A DNA stretch of 64,000 bases from Euryodendron excelsum (Eukaryota; Streptophyta; Magnoliopsida; Ericales; Pentaphylacaceae). Under the pieces are notes generated by a model that was not told where the DNA came from, made no database searches, and saw only the letters and a list, made by a program, of their open reading frames with translations. Made by a program: the position numbers and the translations under genes. Positions within the stretch are counted from its first letter, which is position 1; every line of letters begins with the position of its first letter. The stretch is from assembly GCA_033060915.1 (NCBI GenBank), contig CM065377.1, forward strand, positions 54,644,183 to 54,708,182. The letters are read 5' to 3'. Of the stretch, positions 34,746-44,696 are shown in pieces.

Positions 34746-35740
34746 CCTCATCTAGCTCTAAGGTGGTAGAGTTCTTAGAGTATTACAAAGGACTAAAATC
34801 TGACTAATCAAATCTCCAAAGGAAAAAAAAAGAAGTATTAGCAATGCAAACTAGATGAGGACAGGTAGAGCATATATGGGTGTTGGAGGTTGTCTTGGGT
34901 TCATTGCCATGTAAGAGAAGCTAGCAGCAGCCCATGTAGACATCTCGGCTGGAACCCACCGGCGGATGGTGAGGCCCTATAAAAATATCTGGCATTAGTC
35001 ATGATTGATACTAGAAGATCTCGTCTAAAAGAAATAATGCAAGAAACGAACATTACAAAAAACAAATGAAAAATGCCCATCTTATATCCCAATTCATGAT
35101 AGAATGGCTACATGACCTCCAAATCCAAGCTCTAATCATCTCCTGCTAGTTTCCGAGCCAAGGTCTGACACCCTCTAATCCAGAGGTCCACCAGAAGCCT
35201 ATGCACTCACATTGCACACTCTTGTCATCGTTGCCTCTAGAGGATTTAATCATGTAGCCATGCATCGATGACAAGTTTCAATCGATAGACATGGTTGGAA
35301 TACAATAAACGAAATAGAAGAAAGGCCCCGACCTGGCCAATTATATATACAACCCAATAATGATAAATACAAATTACATAACAACAGCTTACATGGAAAT
35401 AAATAAATGGTCAACCATGTCTAATCGATTGAAACTTAGGGGATACAAGCTGGCCATGAGCATTCAACCACACATGTAGAGCTAACAAATTCATGAACAC
35501 CCATCCATCCACAGAAACTAAAATTAAAAAATTCATGTAGAAAATATCCATCCATGGCAGTCAAGTGAATAGTAATTGATGCATAATTCATGAATAAAAC
35601 AAATGATAATATATGAAAGTGAGTTGAGTGAGAGAGCATGGAACATTAACCTTTCAGACATTTATGTTGAGAACAGAGGAAATCTGAGCCATTAAAATGT
35701 GTCCTGGATAATAAATAAAACAAAAAATATAAAGGACAGT
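34746..35740. other. non-coding region, unrecognised
   Basis: No supported gene. The stretch 34880-35260 is richer in G and C than its surroundings but gives no long frame. 35380-35740 is similar to 39100-39540, so it is part of a duplicated block. Confidence 0.4.
35273..35437. repeat. inverted repeat (foldback, 165 bp)
   Basis: The left arm at 35273-35297 (tttcaatcgatagacatggtt) and the right arm at 35412-35437 (aaccatgtctaatcgattgaaa) are nearly perfect complements with one single-base gap, around a ~114-bp loop. The related block near 39140 lacks the right arm. Confidence 0.8.
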
Positions 35741-36610
35741 GATGGATCATGGCAGTCCCAGAAATAAAGAAGGGGTACATAGCAAATAATGACTCAGCAC
35801 CAGCAGATCATACCAAAACAAAAACAGCACAACATTTCTAAATTTAGCAAATGAAATAAACAATCCAGCAGCGGTAGCAGCACATACCATTTCTTTGTTG
35901 TATAATCCAATCAATCATGAAAGGTGCAACTCAGAATATTCATTGCTTTCTGTTACAGAAGGTTAGTGCCCTGATCCATGCACACTCCATGAAGAAAAAA
36001 TGAGAGAGAGAGAGAAAGAGAGAGAGACAGAGGAACACTGGCTGACCTTGCTTGATGCTGAAAACAGACGAAATCTGAACTCTTAAAATGTAACAAGAAA
36101 TTGAAGGACGAGAGAAAGAAAGTTGGCAGTCCCAGAAAGAAATCATGGGTACATTGCATATAATAATTCAGCATCAGCACATGATACACAAAATAAACAA
36201 AAACAGCATATCCCACTCCTATTCCAGAGAGAGAAAGAGAGTTGGCAGTCCCAGAAAGAAATCATGGGTACATTGCATATAATAATTCAGCATCAGCACA
36301 TGATACACAAAAAAATCAAAAACAGTATATCCCACTCCAATTCCAGAGGAGAGAGATGGATCATGGCAGTCCCAGAAATAAAGAAGGGGTACCTAGCATA
36401 TAATGACTCAGCACCAGCAGATCATACCAAAACAAAAACAGCACAACATTTCTAAATTTAGCAAATGAAGAATATAAACAAACCAGCAGCGGTAGCAGCA
36501 CATACCATTTCTTTGTTGCATAATGCAATCAATCATGAAAGTTGCAACTCAGAATATTCACTGCTTTGTGTTACAGAAGGTTAGTGCCCTGATCCATGCA
36601 CACTCCATGA

Positions 36611-36663
<53 letters not shown>

Positions 36664-36977
36664 CACTGGCTGACCTTGCTTGATGCTGAAAACAGACGAA
36701 ATCTGAACTCTTAAAATGTAACAAGAAATTTAAGGACGAGAGAAAGAGAGTTGGCAGTCCCAGAAAGAAATCATGGGTACGTTGCATAGAATAACTCAGC
36801 ATCAGCACATGATACACAAAATAAACAAAAACAGTATATCCCACTCCTATTCCAGAGAGAGAAAGAGAGTTGGCAGTCCCAGAAAGAAATCATGGGTACA
36901 TTGCATATAACAATTCAGCATCAGCACATGATACACAAAAAAATCAAAAACATTATATCCCACTCCAATTCCAGAGG
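35741..36977. repeat. 614-bp tandem duplication with internal ~118-bp repeats
   Basis: Copy A is 35741-36354 and copy B 36355 to about 36977. Both contain ggcagtcccagaaataaag, cagcagcggtagcagcacat and the GA-rich tract after ccatgaagaaaaaatg. Inside each copy a ~118-bp piece beginning gttggcagtcccagaaag is itself doubled (36123 and 36242; about 36749 and 36868). A diverged third copy of part of the unit lies at about 39480-39770. On the minus strand each unit has an acceptor-like CTGTAACAG and a donor-like GTATGTG about 60 bp apart. Confidence 0.9.
36620..36661. repeat. (GA)n microsatellite
   Basis: Uninterrupted GA tract. The matching place in the first 614-bp copy (36001-36030) is shorter and interrupted. 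Confidence 0.97.
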
Positions 36978-37321
36978 TGTCCCATGTGAGGAAAAAAAAT
37001 TATTTCTGGGGTAGAATGCAAGAAAGTAAAGCAAAAGTTTGGTAAGTGATGAACATGTTCAAATTAAGAGCCTTGCAAGTGCTCATCACACTAGGAATCC
37101 AAAATAATTTAGATCTAAATATATTAATAGTAAATGAAAATTTCCCTCTATATAATGGGAGGTTTCATTACAAATTCTTCATATATCAATAAGCTTAAAG
37201 TCAAGAAAAAGACCAAAATCAAAAGGCAAGTTCATTACCTGAGATGAAACTTCTACCATCAGCTGCACAGTTCAGATTCCAAATGGTCACATCCAAATCC
37301 GTTCAATCTTCATTAACTTAC
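36978..37321. other. non-coding spacer
   Basis: AT-rich DNA between the tandem duplication and the deleted copia element. No feature is seen. Confidence 0.5.
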
Positions 37322-37589
37322 TGTTAGAAATGAATCCGGGCTACACATCTATACATATACACATCCAAATCCATTCAAGCATGGGTGGTCATGTGTTGTT
37401 TTGTTTTACTCCTCAATCCCTTCAATCAAGGAATTATCAGCATTTGGTACTACTTTTCAATCCATCCATTCACAGGATTGTTTCCTGAAATTTTTGTATA
37501 CATATGGTGAGTGTGATAAAAATATCAAGGAAAGCACTCTAGCTCATTTTTTCACACAAGTGGCGGTTTGCCACCTGCTTGGCTTTCTT

Positions 37590-37870
37590 TCCTTCTACCT
37601 TCAACGATGTTTAAATCGTGCTTTTTTCACTTCTTGTAGTTGTTGCTGATCCTCGCACTATTAACTATTTGAGCAAAACGTTGATACACTGTGTCTCTTT
37701 AAGCACAGTTCTATTTTTCATTGCATTTCCTGCAATTTTTTTTTCCTTACCTTCAACAATGTTTAAATCTGCTTTTTCCATTTCTTTTACTTGTAGCTAG
37801 ATAAACATTAATAGACTGTGTTTCTTTAAGCACAGTTCCATTTTTTGTTGCATTTCCTGCATTTTTTTTT
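37590..37870. repeat. imperfect tandem duplication (~150 bp)
   Basis: ccttcaac(g/a)atgtttaaatc and actgtgt(c/t)tctttaagcac occur twice in the same order, inside the deleted copia element. Confidence 0.75.
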
Positions 37871-38329
37871 TGGTTAGCCTTCTATTGGCTTCATGGCTAA
37901 CATCATGACCATCTTCATCTTCTATTACTGCTGCAAATTGATTATGGAAGTAGGACTGTGTTTCTTTTATCTTTATCACTCGGACAATCCAGTGTGACTT
38001 TTGTTTCTCAATTCTTGAAGGGCACGCGCAAACCAAGCCATGCATATACTCTTTTCCCATCTTTCTCCACATTACCAACTGTGGTTTCGTTGCAATGGCA
38101 TGGTTTTTTTTTTTCTTGGATTATTAATGCTCTTCCATCGGGTTATTCCAAACAGAGTCGAACATTGTATCTCACCTTAAAATTTCGTCTATAATCTCAA
38201 GCAAACCTTGAAGAACTGGCTTGCTCAATTTTCTGGTGGTGTCTTCTTTGATGTTGGTTTGACACCATATAAGGTCATCATGGTGCATCTTTTGTTCGTG
38301 TTGGCATATGTTCATAACACGAATATTTT

Positions 38330-38470
38330 CACAACAGAGGTTCTAAGCCCCCTCAAATATTTTCACAAGGTGTCCTAAGTACTCTCAAAAGTTTTCACAG
38401 TAGGGGTTCTAAATCCCCTCAATGTTTCTTACCAGGGGTCCTAACTCCTAAGTCCCTTTAAACATTTTCC
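38330..38470. repeat. short ~45-bp degenerate tandem repeat
   Basis: Three to four copies share ggttctaa.cccctcaa.ttttcaca-type text. Confidence 0.6.
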
Positions 38471-39059
38471 TAGTATCAAATATTTTCTTGGTCTTGAGGA
38501 TGCTTGACCTTTTTTCCTCCTATAGAGCCTTATCTTAAGTTCACCTTTTCACATAGTGAACAAACCTCTGTTTCCTAGTTCTTGCTGAAGGACGCATATC
38601 ACGTCGTGGCATTGACCACTTGTAAGCTTTCTTGGGCTTACATATCTATCATCATCTAGTATCCTTCTGAATCTTTGTTAATGCTGTGTAATTGAGCAAC
38701 ACTTCCTATTATTATCAACCTAGTCTGCATTTCTCGGAAGAGCTTTAGCCTTTGAGCAACAAGTTGGGCGTTCATGATATTCAGGCTCCAACTTGAGGGG
38801 GCGTGTTAGAAATGAATCCAGATGGCTACACATTTATGTCTACATTATTGCTAAAAGGGCTACACCTAAAGCTAAGCTATAGCCAAGGTTTAATTCATGG
38901 GTGTCTATGTGTTGTTTTGTTTTACTCTTCAATCCCTTCAATCAATTAGGGATTGGTAGATTTGGTACTACTTTACAATCCCTCCATTCACAAGATTTGT
39001 TTGCTGTAAATTTTGTATATATACATAAGCAGAGTGTATGAAAGTGTCAAGTAAAGACA

Positions 39060-39540
39060 TTCCGATTTTTAACGCATACCAAACAAACAAATTGTATCTA
39101 CAACTAAATAATGAAACACAAATTACACAGGAGCTTATATAGGAATGAATATTGATCAACCACACATGTAGAGCTACTAGATTTATGAACTACTTTTTTT
39201 GGTACCTTGGAGGGCCAAAACCCTAGGGGACGGGGAGCGTGAGTTGGACACATTACCTTAATCAGGTGGGGGTAACAACACTACCCCTAGGGGAACTCCT
39301 CTTCTCGATTCATGAACAACTTTTCCATTCATAGAAGCATCATAAATAACTAAAATAACAAATATATATAAGTCAGAAAGTATACATCCATGGAAATCAA
39401 GTGTACAGATATTCTTCCCCCCTATCAAAACTGAAAATTAGTAATCCATACCCGATCCATGAATACAAAATCAGATCATATAGGTGAGAGAGGGAGAGAA
39501 TCAGAGGTACATTGCAGGTATGATTTAGCATCATCACATC
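39060..39540. repeat. duplicated block, copy 2
   Basis: Similar to 35380-35740: both contain caaccacacatgtagagcta, a ttcatgaac stretch and a run with atccatgg.a.tcaagtg. Copy 2 has the SINE-like insertion at 39195-39306 and lacks the right arm of the foldback. Confidence 0.65.
39180..39306 (-). mobile_element. SINE-like or retroposed insertion
   Basis: A GC-rich ~110-bp segment begins with T7 (a poly-A tail if read on the minus strand). It is bounded by imperfect 15-bp direct repeats gatttatgaactact (39180-39194) and gattcatgaacaact (39307-39321). The duplicated block at 35480-35500 has a single ttcatgaac and no insertion, which gives an empty site. It resembles a short SINE or truncated retrocopy. 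No pol III A or B box was identified with confidence. Confidence 0.55.
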
Positions 39541-39786
39541 CTACCCGGAAAAAAGGACCACAATAAAAACAGAACAGCTTGTCTAAATCTAGAGAATTAA
39601 AAATTATCAGCAATTCTGTAGCAGCAGTGCAGCACATACCCTCTCTTTGCTACAATGCAAACAATCATGAAAGAGGCAACTCAAAAGAATTTTTCCAAAA
39701 GTAAGTATCCTGATCTTCCCAAAAGTATCATGCCACTCCAATTCCAGAGATGTCCTATGAAAGGTACAGATTCATTTATGCAACTA

Positions 39787-39789
<3 letters not shown>

Positions 39790-39837
<48 letters not shown>
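39790..39837. repeat. (GA)n microsatellite
   Basis: Uninterrupted GA tract of about 24 units. It follows a diverged copy of the 614-bp unit. Confidence 0.98.
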
Positions 39838-39839
<2 letters not shown>

Positions 39840-40467
39840 ATGGTTCTGTAACCTAACATTCACCAGGTAACATAGTGTATGGCTTATTTGTAAGTCCTTA
39901 TCACTATCCAACATTCAATCTACTGTATGTTGTCATACTTTCCCCCACAACCAAACTTGACATCTGTTGATTGAAAATTTCCATATATGATCTAGTTCTC
40001 TGGACTTTCTGCCATCCAAGACCGATACCAAGAATGGTTTGAAATTAAAACTAAATTGATGAACTACGGTGAGGCAATTTCAAATTCGAGAATTAACCCT
40101 CAGTTGAAAACAATTCGGAAGTCCAAATTTCATAGAAGACTGGAATCATATTGAAGGAACCCCAATAATGGAATCAAGAGCTTGAAAATCGAAAAAGCAA
40201 CGCAGGTTCAGAAAAAGAGTACAATTAGGAAAATTAGTTGTCAATTCAGGAGTAACTCACATGATCCTAGATTATCAACCCCCAAAAAAGCCACAAGATT
40301 ATTCATACCAAAATACAATTATCATATAATTTTGAACTATATAAGTTAAATCCCCCACCAAAATGCAGTAGAAGCATAGAATTATAAGCACATTTTCACA
40401 CAGTTTCCAAACTTGAACCCCATAGCCATTGAAAAGAGTTTCAAAGTCTAATGGAGCGAGAGTTTAC
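39840..40467. other. non-coding region, possible intron of minus-strand unit
   Basis: No frame or repeat is recognised. If the donor at 40467 is real, this would be intron sequence of a minus-strand transcript. Confidence 0.25.
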
Positions 40468-40515
40468 CTGGTCAAGGACAAAGCTCAAAAGTTGCAGAAA
40501 CTTGGAGACAGCACC
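40468..40515 (-). other. possible exon end with splice donor
   Basis: On the minus strand, GAVSKFLQLLSFVLDQ is open and ends at a strong donor (CAG then GTAAACT). No start codon precedes it in frame; an in-frame TAG lies just upstream. It may be a 5' UTR exon or a middle exon joined to unseen sequence. It is not recognised. Confidence 0.25.
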
Positions 40516-40571
40516 CTATTTAATCACTACCCGGGTGTGCACTGATATCCCAGATGGGCAACAATGAAGTC

Positions 40572-40595
40572 TTTTTTTTTTTTTTTTTTTTTTTT
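40572..40595. repeat. T24 homopolymer
   Basis: A run of 24 T on the plus strand (poly-A on the minus strand). It may be a retroposition tail, but no target duplication was identified. Confidence 0.9.
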
Positions 40596-40720
40596 GCTGA
40601 GCATTTTCGTAGATGAAGTTAATCAGCTGATGAAGTATAAGAAGATTACTGCAACTGATTGTTCCACAATTCTGCACTTGACAACGGAACACCAACGACA
40701 ACAATGAAGATGAATAAGAT

Positions 40721-40722
<2 letters not shown>

Positions 40723-40784
<62 letters not shown>
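40723..40784. repeat. (GA)n microsatellite, longest in window
   Basis: About 62 bp of GA with one AA at the left edge. On the minus strand it is a CT tract upstream of the possible exon at 40468. Confidence 0.98.
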
Positions 40785-40787
<3 letters not shown>

Positions 40788-40797
40788 GATGGGTTTT

Positions 40798-41000
40798 CAT
40801 CGTTGTATGTTCGAAATTTCAAATCAAAAGGTTTTATATGTGACGGGAAGCCAATTTTACCGTTGCAAGTTTGAAATTTCAAATATAAGGGTTTCAAAAT
40901 GTGACAGGAAGCCAAATAAACGGTTGTGTTTGAAATTTCAAATGAAAAAATTCGAAAATTATTACGGTTGTAAATATACAGAGTTTTAAAATACTTCGAG
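40798..41000. repeat. three tandem ~66-bp repeats
   Basis: Three copies share cgttg(y)a(t/a)gttygaaatttcaaat, followed by gtgacaggaagccaa in the first two. They lie between the GA tract and the GC-rich island, so could be promoter-proximal repeats. Confidence 0.75.
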
Positions 41001-41083
41001 AGTCGTAAATTTAAAATTCTAGATATGAAACGGCTCGGGTTCGCCTAATTTCTAGGTTATCAAGCTAAAACCTCATTGATTTC

Positions 41084-41330
41084 CCCCCCTTGGACTCTGT
41101 TCTTCGTGGGTTGGTGTTAGTGGGCAACGTAACGCCGAATGGCTGCGAAATTCTCATTCTTTTCACCTGACCCACCAGGCACCAACCTACGATGTTTGTA
41201 GAGACGAGGATCGGAGGCTCGTCTTCACTGGGCTCAACAAGCGTGGCCATTAGATTGTGGCCATCTCTTGGAAGCACCTTCTGGGAGATTCACGTTGCGA
41301 GACCCACGTGATTTGTTTGGGCGGGAGTTG
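41084..41330. other. GC-rich island, possible promoter or exon
   Basis: Clearly richer in G and C than its flanks. Short open frames exist on both strands (plus: an ATG at 41141 gives MAAKFSFFSPDPPGTNL and a stop; minus: 41065-41277), none recognised. A G-box-like cccacgtg lies at about 41304. Confidence 0.3.
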
Positions 41331-41528
41331 AATTTGGGATAAAAGTTTCAACAGATCATAATCATCGAATGAAATTTAAAATTAAATTTGAGTTGTCAGA
41401 TACAGATGTGAGAGATATTTTCAAAAAAAAATTATATTTTATAATATAGATAATTTGAACATGGAGTAGAATAGTGATCTAAATTGTTGAGTTATGATAC
41501 AAGAAGTGATCTATTTAGGTGAAGATAT
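41331..41528. other. AT-rich spacer
   Basis: Nothing recognised. Confidence 0.4.
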
Positions 41529-42150
41529 GTTAGCTATTTTTTAGTAGTTATTGCTAATTTTTTTAGCTATTAGTCATTTGTTGCCGATAAATTTTTTTGT
41601 ATTTATGTTGAAGTGCATGGAATGGATAACTCAGAATGTTTTTACCTAGTTAAATTGTTAACTTAAGGTTTTGGTCTCCCTCTAGGAAGACCTTTTATTT
41701 CTCTCACTTTTAGCTTGTTCAAATTCCCTACAACAATAGGGAAGCACAAGGTAAAAGTTTTCAAACCCAATGAATTTGTATCTCTTAATCAGTGAATTAA
41801 ATGACTCATCACCAGGTTTGTTATGAAAGTACGTAACAAATTGGTATTCAAGCCAGGCATGGACGATTAGCGGTTGACATATTTAGAGAATGAGGTGGGT
41901 TTTTTAACTACAGGACAAGAGAAAATACTCATAGAAATGCAAGAGATGTTTGTTGCGAAGAATACTCGCTTTGATCAACTCTTTAACAAGGGAGTTCGTG
42001 ATCAAGGAAAGAGTTTCAACAACCAAAATCTAACTAGTGGAGGTCGAACTAATGGCAACACGACTCCTCAAGTAACTCTTACCTTCCAAAAATGGAAAAG
42101 TTAGATTTCTCTCATTTTAACAGTAGGTACATTAGTTCACTAATGTACCT
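41529..42150 (+). mobile_element. gypsy 5' fragment: LTR, primer site, gag start
   Basis: A 310-bp LTR-like block runs from TGTTAGC (41529) to GTAACA (41838). It is followed at 41841 by ttggtattcaagcc, a decayed match to the tRNA-iMet site TGGTATCAGAGCC. A plus-strand frame (41874-42104) begins YLENEVGFLTTGQEKI and has LIEMQEMFVAKNTRFDQLF, like the coiled N-terminal region of plant gypsy gag. A frameshift leads to PKMEKLDFSHFN, the usual start of the gag core. No second LTR was found, so it is truncated. A 14-bp inverted repeat around ttca lies at 42122-42153. Confidence 0.6.
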
Positions 42151-42680
42151 ATTGTTAACCTGATCTAAGATCATATTTTAAATATTACTATTTAAATAAG
42201 TACATTAATGATATAATTTTTTACTTCCAAAGGGATAAGAAGCTCAGATTTTAATGTTTCTCAAGTGTATAAAATTGTATCTTGTTAAAGTAATGTTTTG
42301 AAAACTGGACTATTGAGTGAACTGAAAAAGTGATCAGGTTAAGGGTTACTGGATAAATTGTTGGATTAACCAGTATTGAATCGTGACTTTATAAATATAT
42401 CTAAATATATAAATAAAAAAATTCTAAATTTTTTTGACATTTTGTATAATTTTTTTACTAAACTGGTGGTTTTTTTTAGTTGTTTTATGCTTAGTTTAGT
42501 GGTTTAACCACTAGGTTGATCGATTTTTATTGAAAATTTTATTTTAATGGTTTTAAACATGATTGGACTGTTTTTTGAACCAGTTTTTGATTTTTTCAAT
42601 TGAATTGGCCAATTCGGTTCGGTTAATCTGCATCATAAGTACGCTTCTTTAAGAGATTTATTTTTGAATGAACATTAGTT
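42151..42680. other. AT-rich spacer
   Basis: T-rich low-complexity sequence. No feature is seen. Confidence 0.5.
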
Positions 42681-43330
42681 TTGTATTAATTATTAATCTA
42701 CTTCATAAGTACGTTTCTTTTTCCCATTATATTGAAAGATCCAATCTTATGTACTTTTTTATTGAATTCGGGATACTCTAGATTTGGAAATGGACACCTA
42801 TTATTAAGAAAAACCAAGATAATATTATTTATCTCTATCGCCAATTCTATATTGGATGGTGGTCCAAAATGAATAAGAATTTGGATGAGATTGTAGGAGG
42901 AATCATTGCCATAGTCAAGAATTATCAACAAGAATATGAGTTCCAGTGAACCCAATCTTATCCTTCTTAGTCCAATAATTTGGATGTCATGAAATATGCA
43001 TTAAAAATGAAAAATTCTCTCATGAAGGATAAGGAATTGATGTATGAATGCATACGCCAATTAAAGGATGAATTTTTAGCCACATTCAAATCTGACTCAG
43101 ACTTTGAGACTAATAAGAAAATGCACTCCCAATCTTCTCATCAAACCTGTCTAGCAGGCGAATCACAGGACCCCTATGAGGATGCACCTAACACGGATCT
43201 TATTCCGTCCACAAAGGATCTTTTTTATGCCATACTCGAAATGCTAGCCAAGAAAAAATCAAGAAGACCTCATTCTCATACCTCTTCGGATAAAGATAAA
43301 GATGACAAAAAGTAACCGTCCCATGTGAAG
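42680..43330 (+). pseudogene. probable endogenous pararetrovirus (Caulimoviridae-like) coding fragment
   Basis: Two plus-strand frames follow each other. The first (about 42760-42948) has aromatic-rich text with an IWKWTP block and, further on, WWSKM; it ends in a stop. The second (42980-43315) has an acidic SDSDFET part, a SQDPYEDAPN part and a lysine/serine-rich end. The order of an aromatic block, an acidic serine-rich stretch and a QDPY-type motif is what I associate with polyprotein segments of integrated plant pararetroviruses. The call also rests on the promoter-like region just downstream. No RT, movement or zinc-knuckle part is seen in the window. It is broken by at least two stops and cannot express a full product. 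It could instead be an unrelated retroelement. Confidence 0.4.
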
Positions 43331-43660
43331 GAATCTCTTCACTTTCTTATTGTTTCCTAGACGACAACAAGGCATCTTACTTTCGACACAAATGGACAAC
43401 CGACTCCACCAAATGCTGAACCTACCACCATTATGCGTCTGTTTTACATTAAAGCAACTTTTGACTTTTTTGTAAAAATATTTTGTTTTTGTCTCTAGAC
43501 TTGTAATGGCTAGTTTAAAATCCAAAATAGTTTTTTTTTTCTTTGTCTATTATATAAGGGATCCTTCACCCATTTTTGAAGGCACCATGCAATTCTCTTG
43601 CTCTCTCTTTTATTAATATACTCTGAGTTTTTCTCCATTTCTATAGTCTTTTCTTTTGGT
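43331..43660 (+). promoter_or_regulatory. promoter-like region following the pararetrovirus-like fragment
   Basis: A TATA box tatataagg at 43551 is followed by ggatccttcacccat and gaaggca, then a pyrimidine-rich start region. This layout resembles full-length-transcript promoters of plant pararetroviruses. It supports the neighbour's call but is not proof. Confidence 0.4.
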
Positions 43661-44089
43661 AAGCTTCATCTTGTATGTCTTCTTGTTCTTATTATCTTCT
43701 TCTTATTATTATTATTTCCAAAATATGTTTATACACTATTGTTGTGTTGGGCCTTGTTACGTGGTCAATTGTCTAAACTCTGTTTTACAGGATGAATTTT
43801 TTAAAGAAGTTTAAAAGTACAAGATCTGATTTACAAGTTTAACCTTAGAAGTACTTTTGAAAAATTTGCTTACTGAGAGGAACTACCCCTAAAAATATTG
43901 CTTACTTAGAGGAATTATTTCCTATATTCTTGGAAGATTTAGTGGTGTCAGTAAAACCACAAAAAGCTTTTATTTTGTGTTCTTTTGGCACAAAAGGAGC
44001 ATATACAGGAGGACCAGGAGTTACTCTCTCTATGTCTTAAAATGAATGCTAGCAATTTGATTATCATTTATGCTAGCTGGAGATTGATG
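43661..44089. other. spacer, nothing recognised
   Basis: Two short similar pieces (tttgcttactgagaggaa and ttgcttacttagaggaat) occur at about 43866 and 43899. Nothing else is seen. Confidence 0.5.
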
Positions 44090-44094
44090 GTCAT

Positions 44095-44590
44095 TATTGG
44101 GAATTCTCGCAGCAATTGGTCAGTACGAATGACAGAAAAATAATAATAAAAGAAATCAAAGCAATCAAAGCACACAAAAGGAAAGTGACACTAGTATTTA
44201 GCGTGGTTCAGCAAGATTGCCTACGTCCACAGAGCATGCTCCGGTCTCCTTCTTTACTATTGAGAAAAGTTGAGAATAATGGTACAAGCATACACTCAAG
44301 TTTAATAATCTAAACACAAGCCCTTGAACCCTTGTACATTGATCTCAACTCACACTCTTAAACCTAGTACAAAAAACTTCACTTTCTTTTCTTATGGCTG
44401 TGTCTGAAAAATGGGAGATCTGTTGACTATTTATAGGAGAAATGGGTACTGCAGCTACGACGACTGTTGACTACTGTAGTTTCGACTGCTATTGACTACT
44501 GTAGTTACGATGGTTGGGAACTACTGTAGCTTTGATGGCTGTGGACTACTGTAGATTTCACGGCTGTTGAATTTGCAGCCATGCTCAACA
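44095..44590 (-). repeat. 3' LTR of minus-strand copia
   Basis: On the minus strand it starts TGTTGAGCATGG. The end is mutated (CCCAATA instead of CCTAACA). A TATA box CTATAAATAG lies on the minus strand at about 44427-44436. It contains repeated gactactgtag-type units (44470-44560). Confidence 0.92.
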
Positions 44591-44605
44591 ATTCTCCACC
44601 TTTGC
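44591..44605 (-). other. polypurine tract of minus-strand copia
   Basis: The minus strand reads GCAAAGGTGGAGAAT directly before the LTR. Confidence 0.8.
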
Positions 44606-44696
44606 AAAAATTCGCATGTCTCCTCCTAAAACTTCAGGTCCGCATCTAGATGTATATGCTCATCCCCACGCCCTGGGATGTTCTTTCAATCTTTAA

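Larger units (their letters stand above)
37322..39059 (+). mobile_element. internally deleted copia element
   Basis: Two direct repeats start TGTTAGAAATGAATCC (37322-37536 and 38804-39059) and share tgttgttttgttttact and cccttcaatcaa. Before the second lies a polypurine tract gagggggcg (38795-38803), preceded by a readable copia pol end, LGVHDIQAPT and a stop (38764-38796). The interior is only ~1.27 kb, so most of gag-pol is deleted. No primer-site match follows the first LTR and the flanking 5-mers (cttac, ttccg) do not match, so one side may be rearranged. Confidence 0.72.

Noticed and set aside
36581..36844. Minus-strand frame resembling a membrane protein
   Set aside because: It lies in the 614-bp tandem repeat and includes translated GA tract; the sister copy is frameshifted relative to it.
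40516..40915. Minus-strand frames with long Ser-Leu runs
   Set aside because: The Ser-Leu runs are translated CT microsatellite; a signal-peptide-like appearance comes from this.
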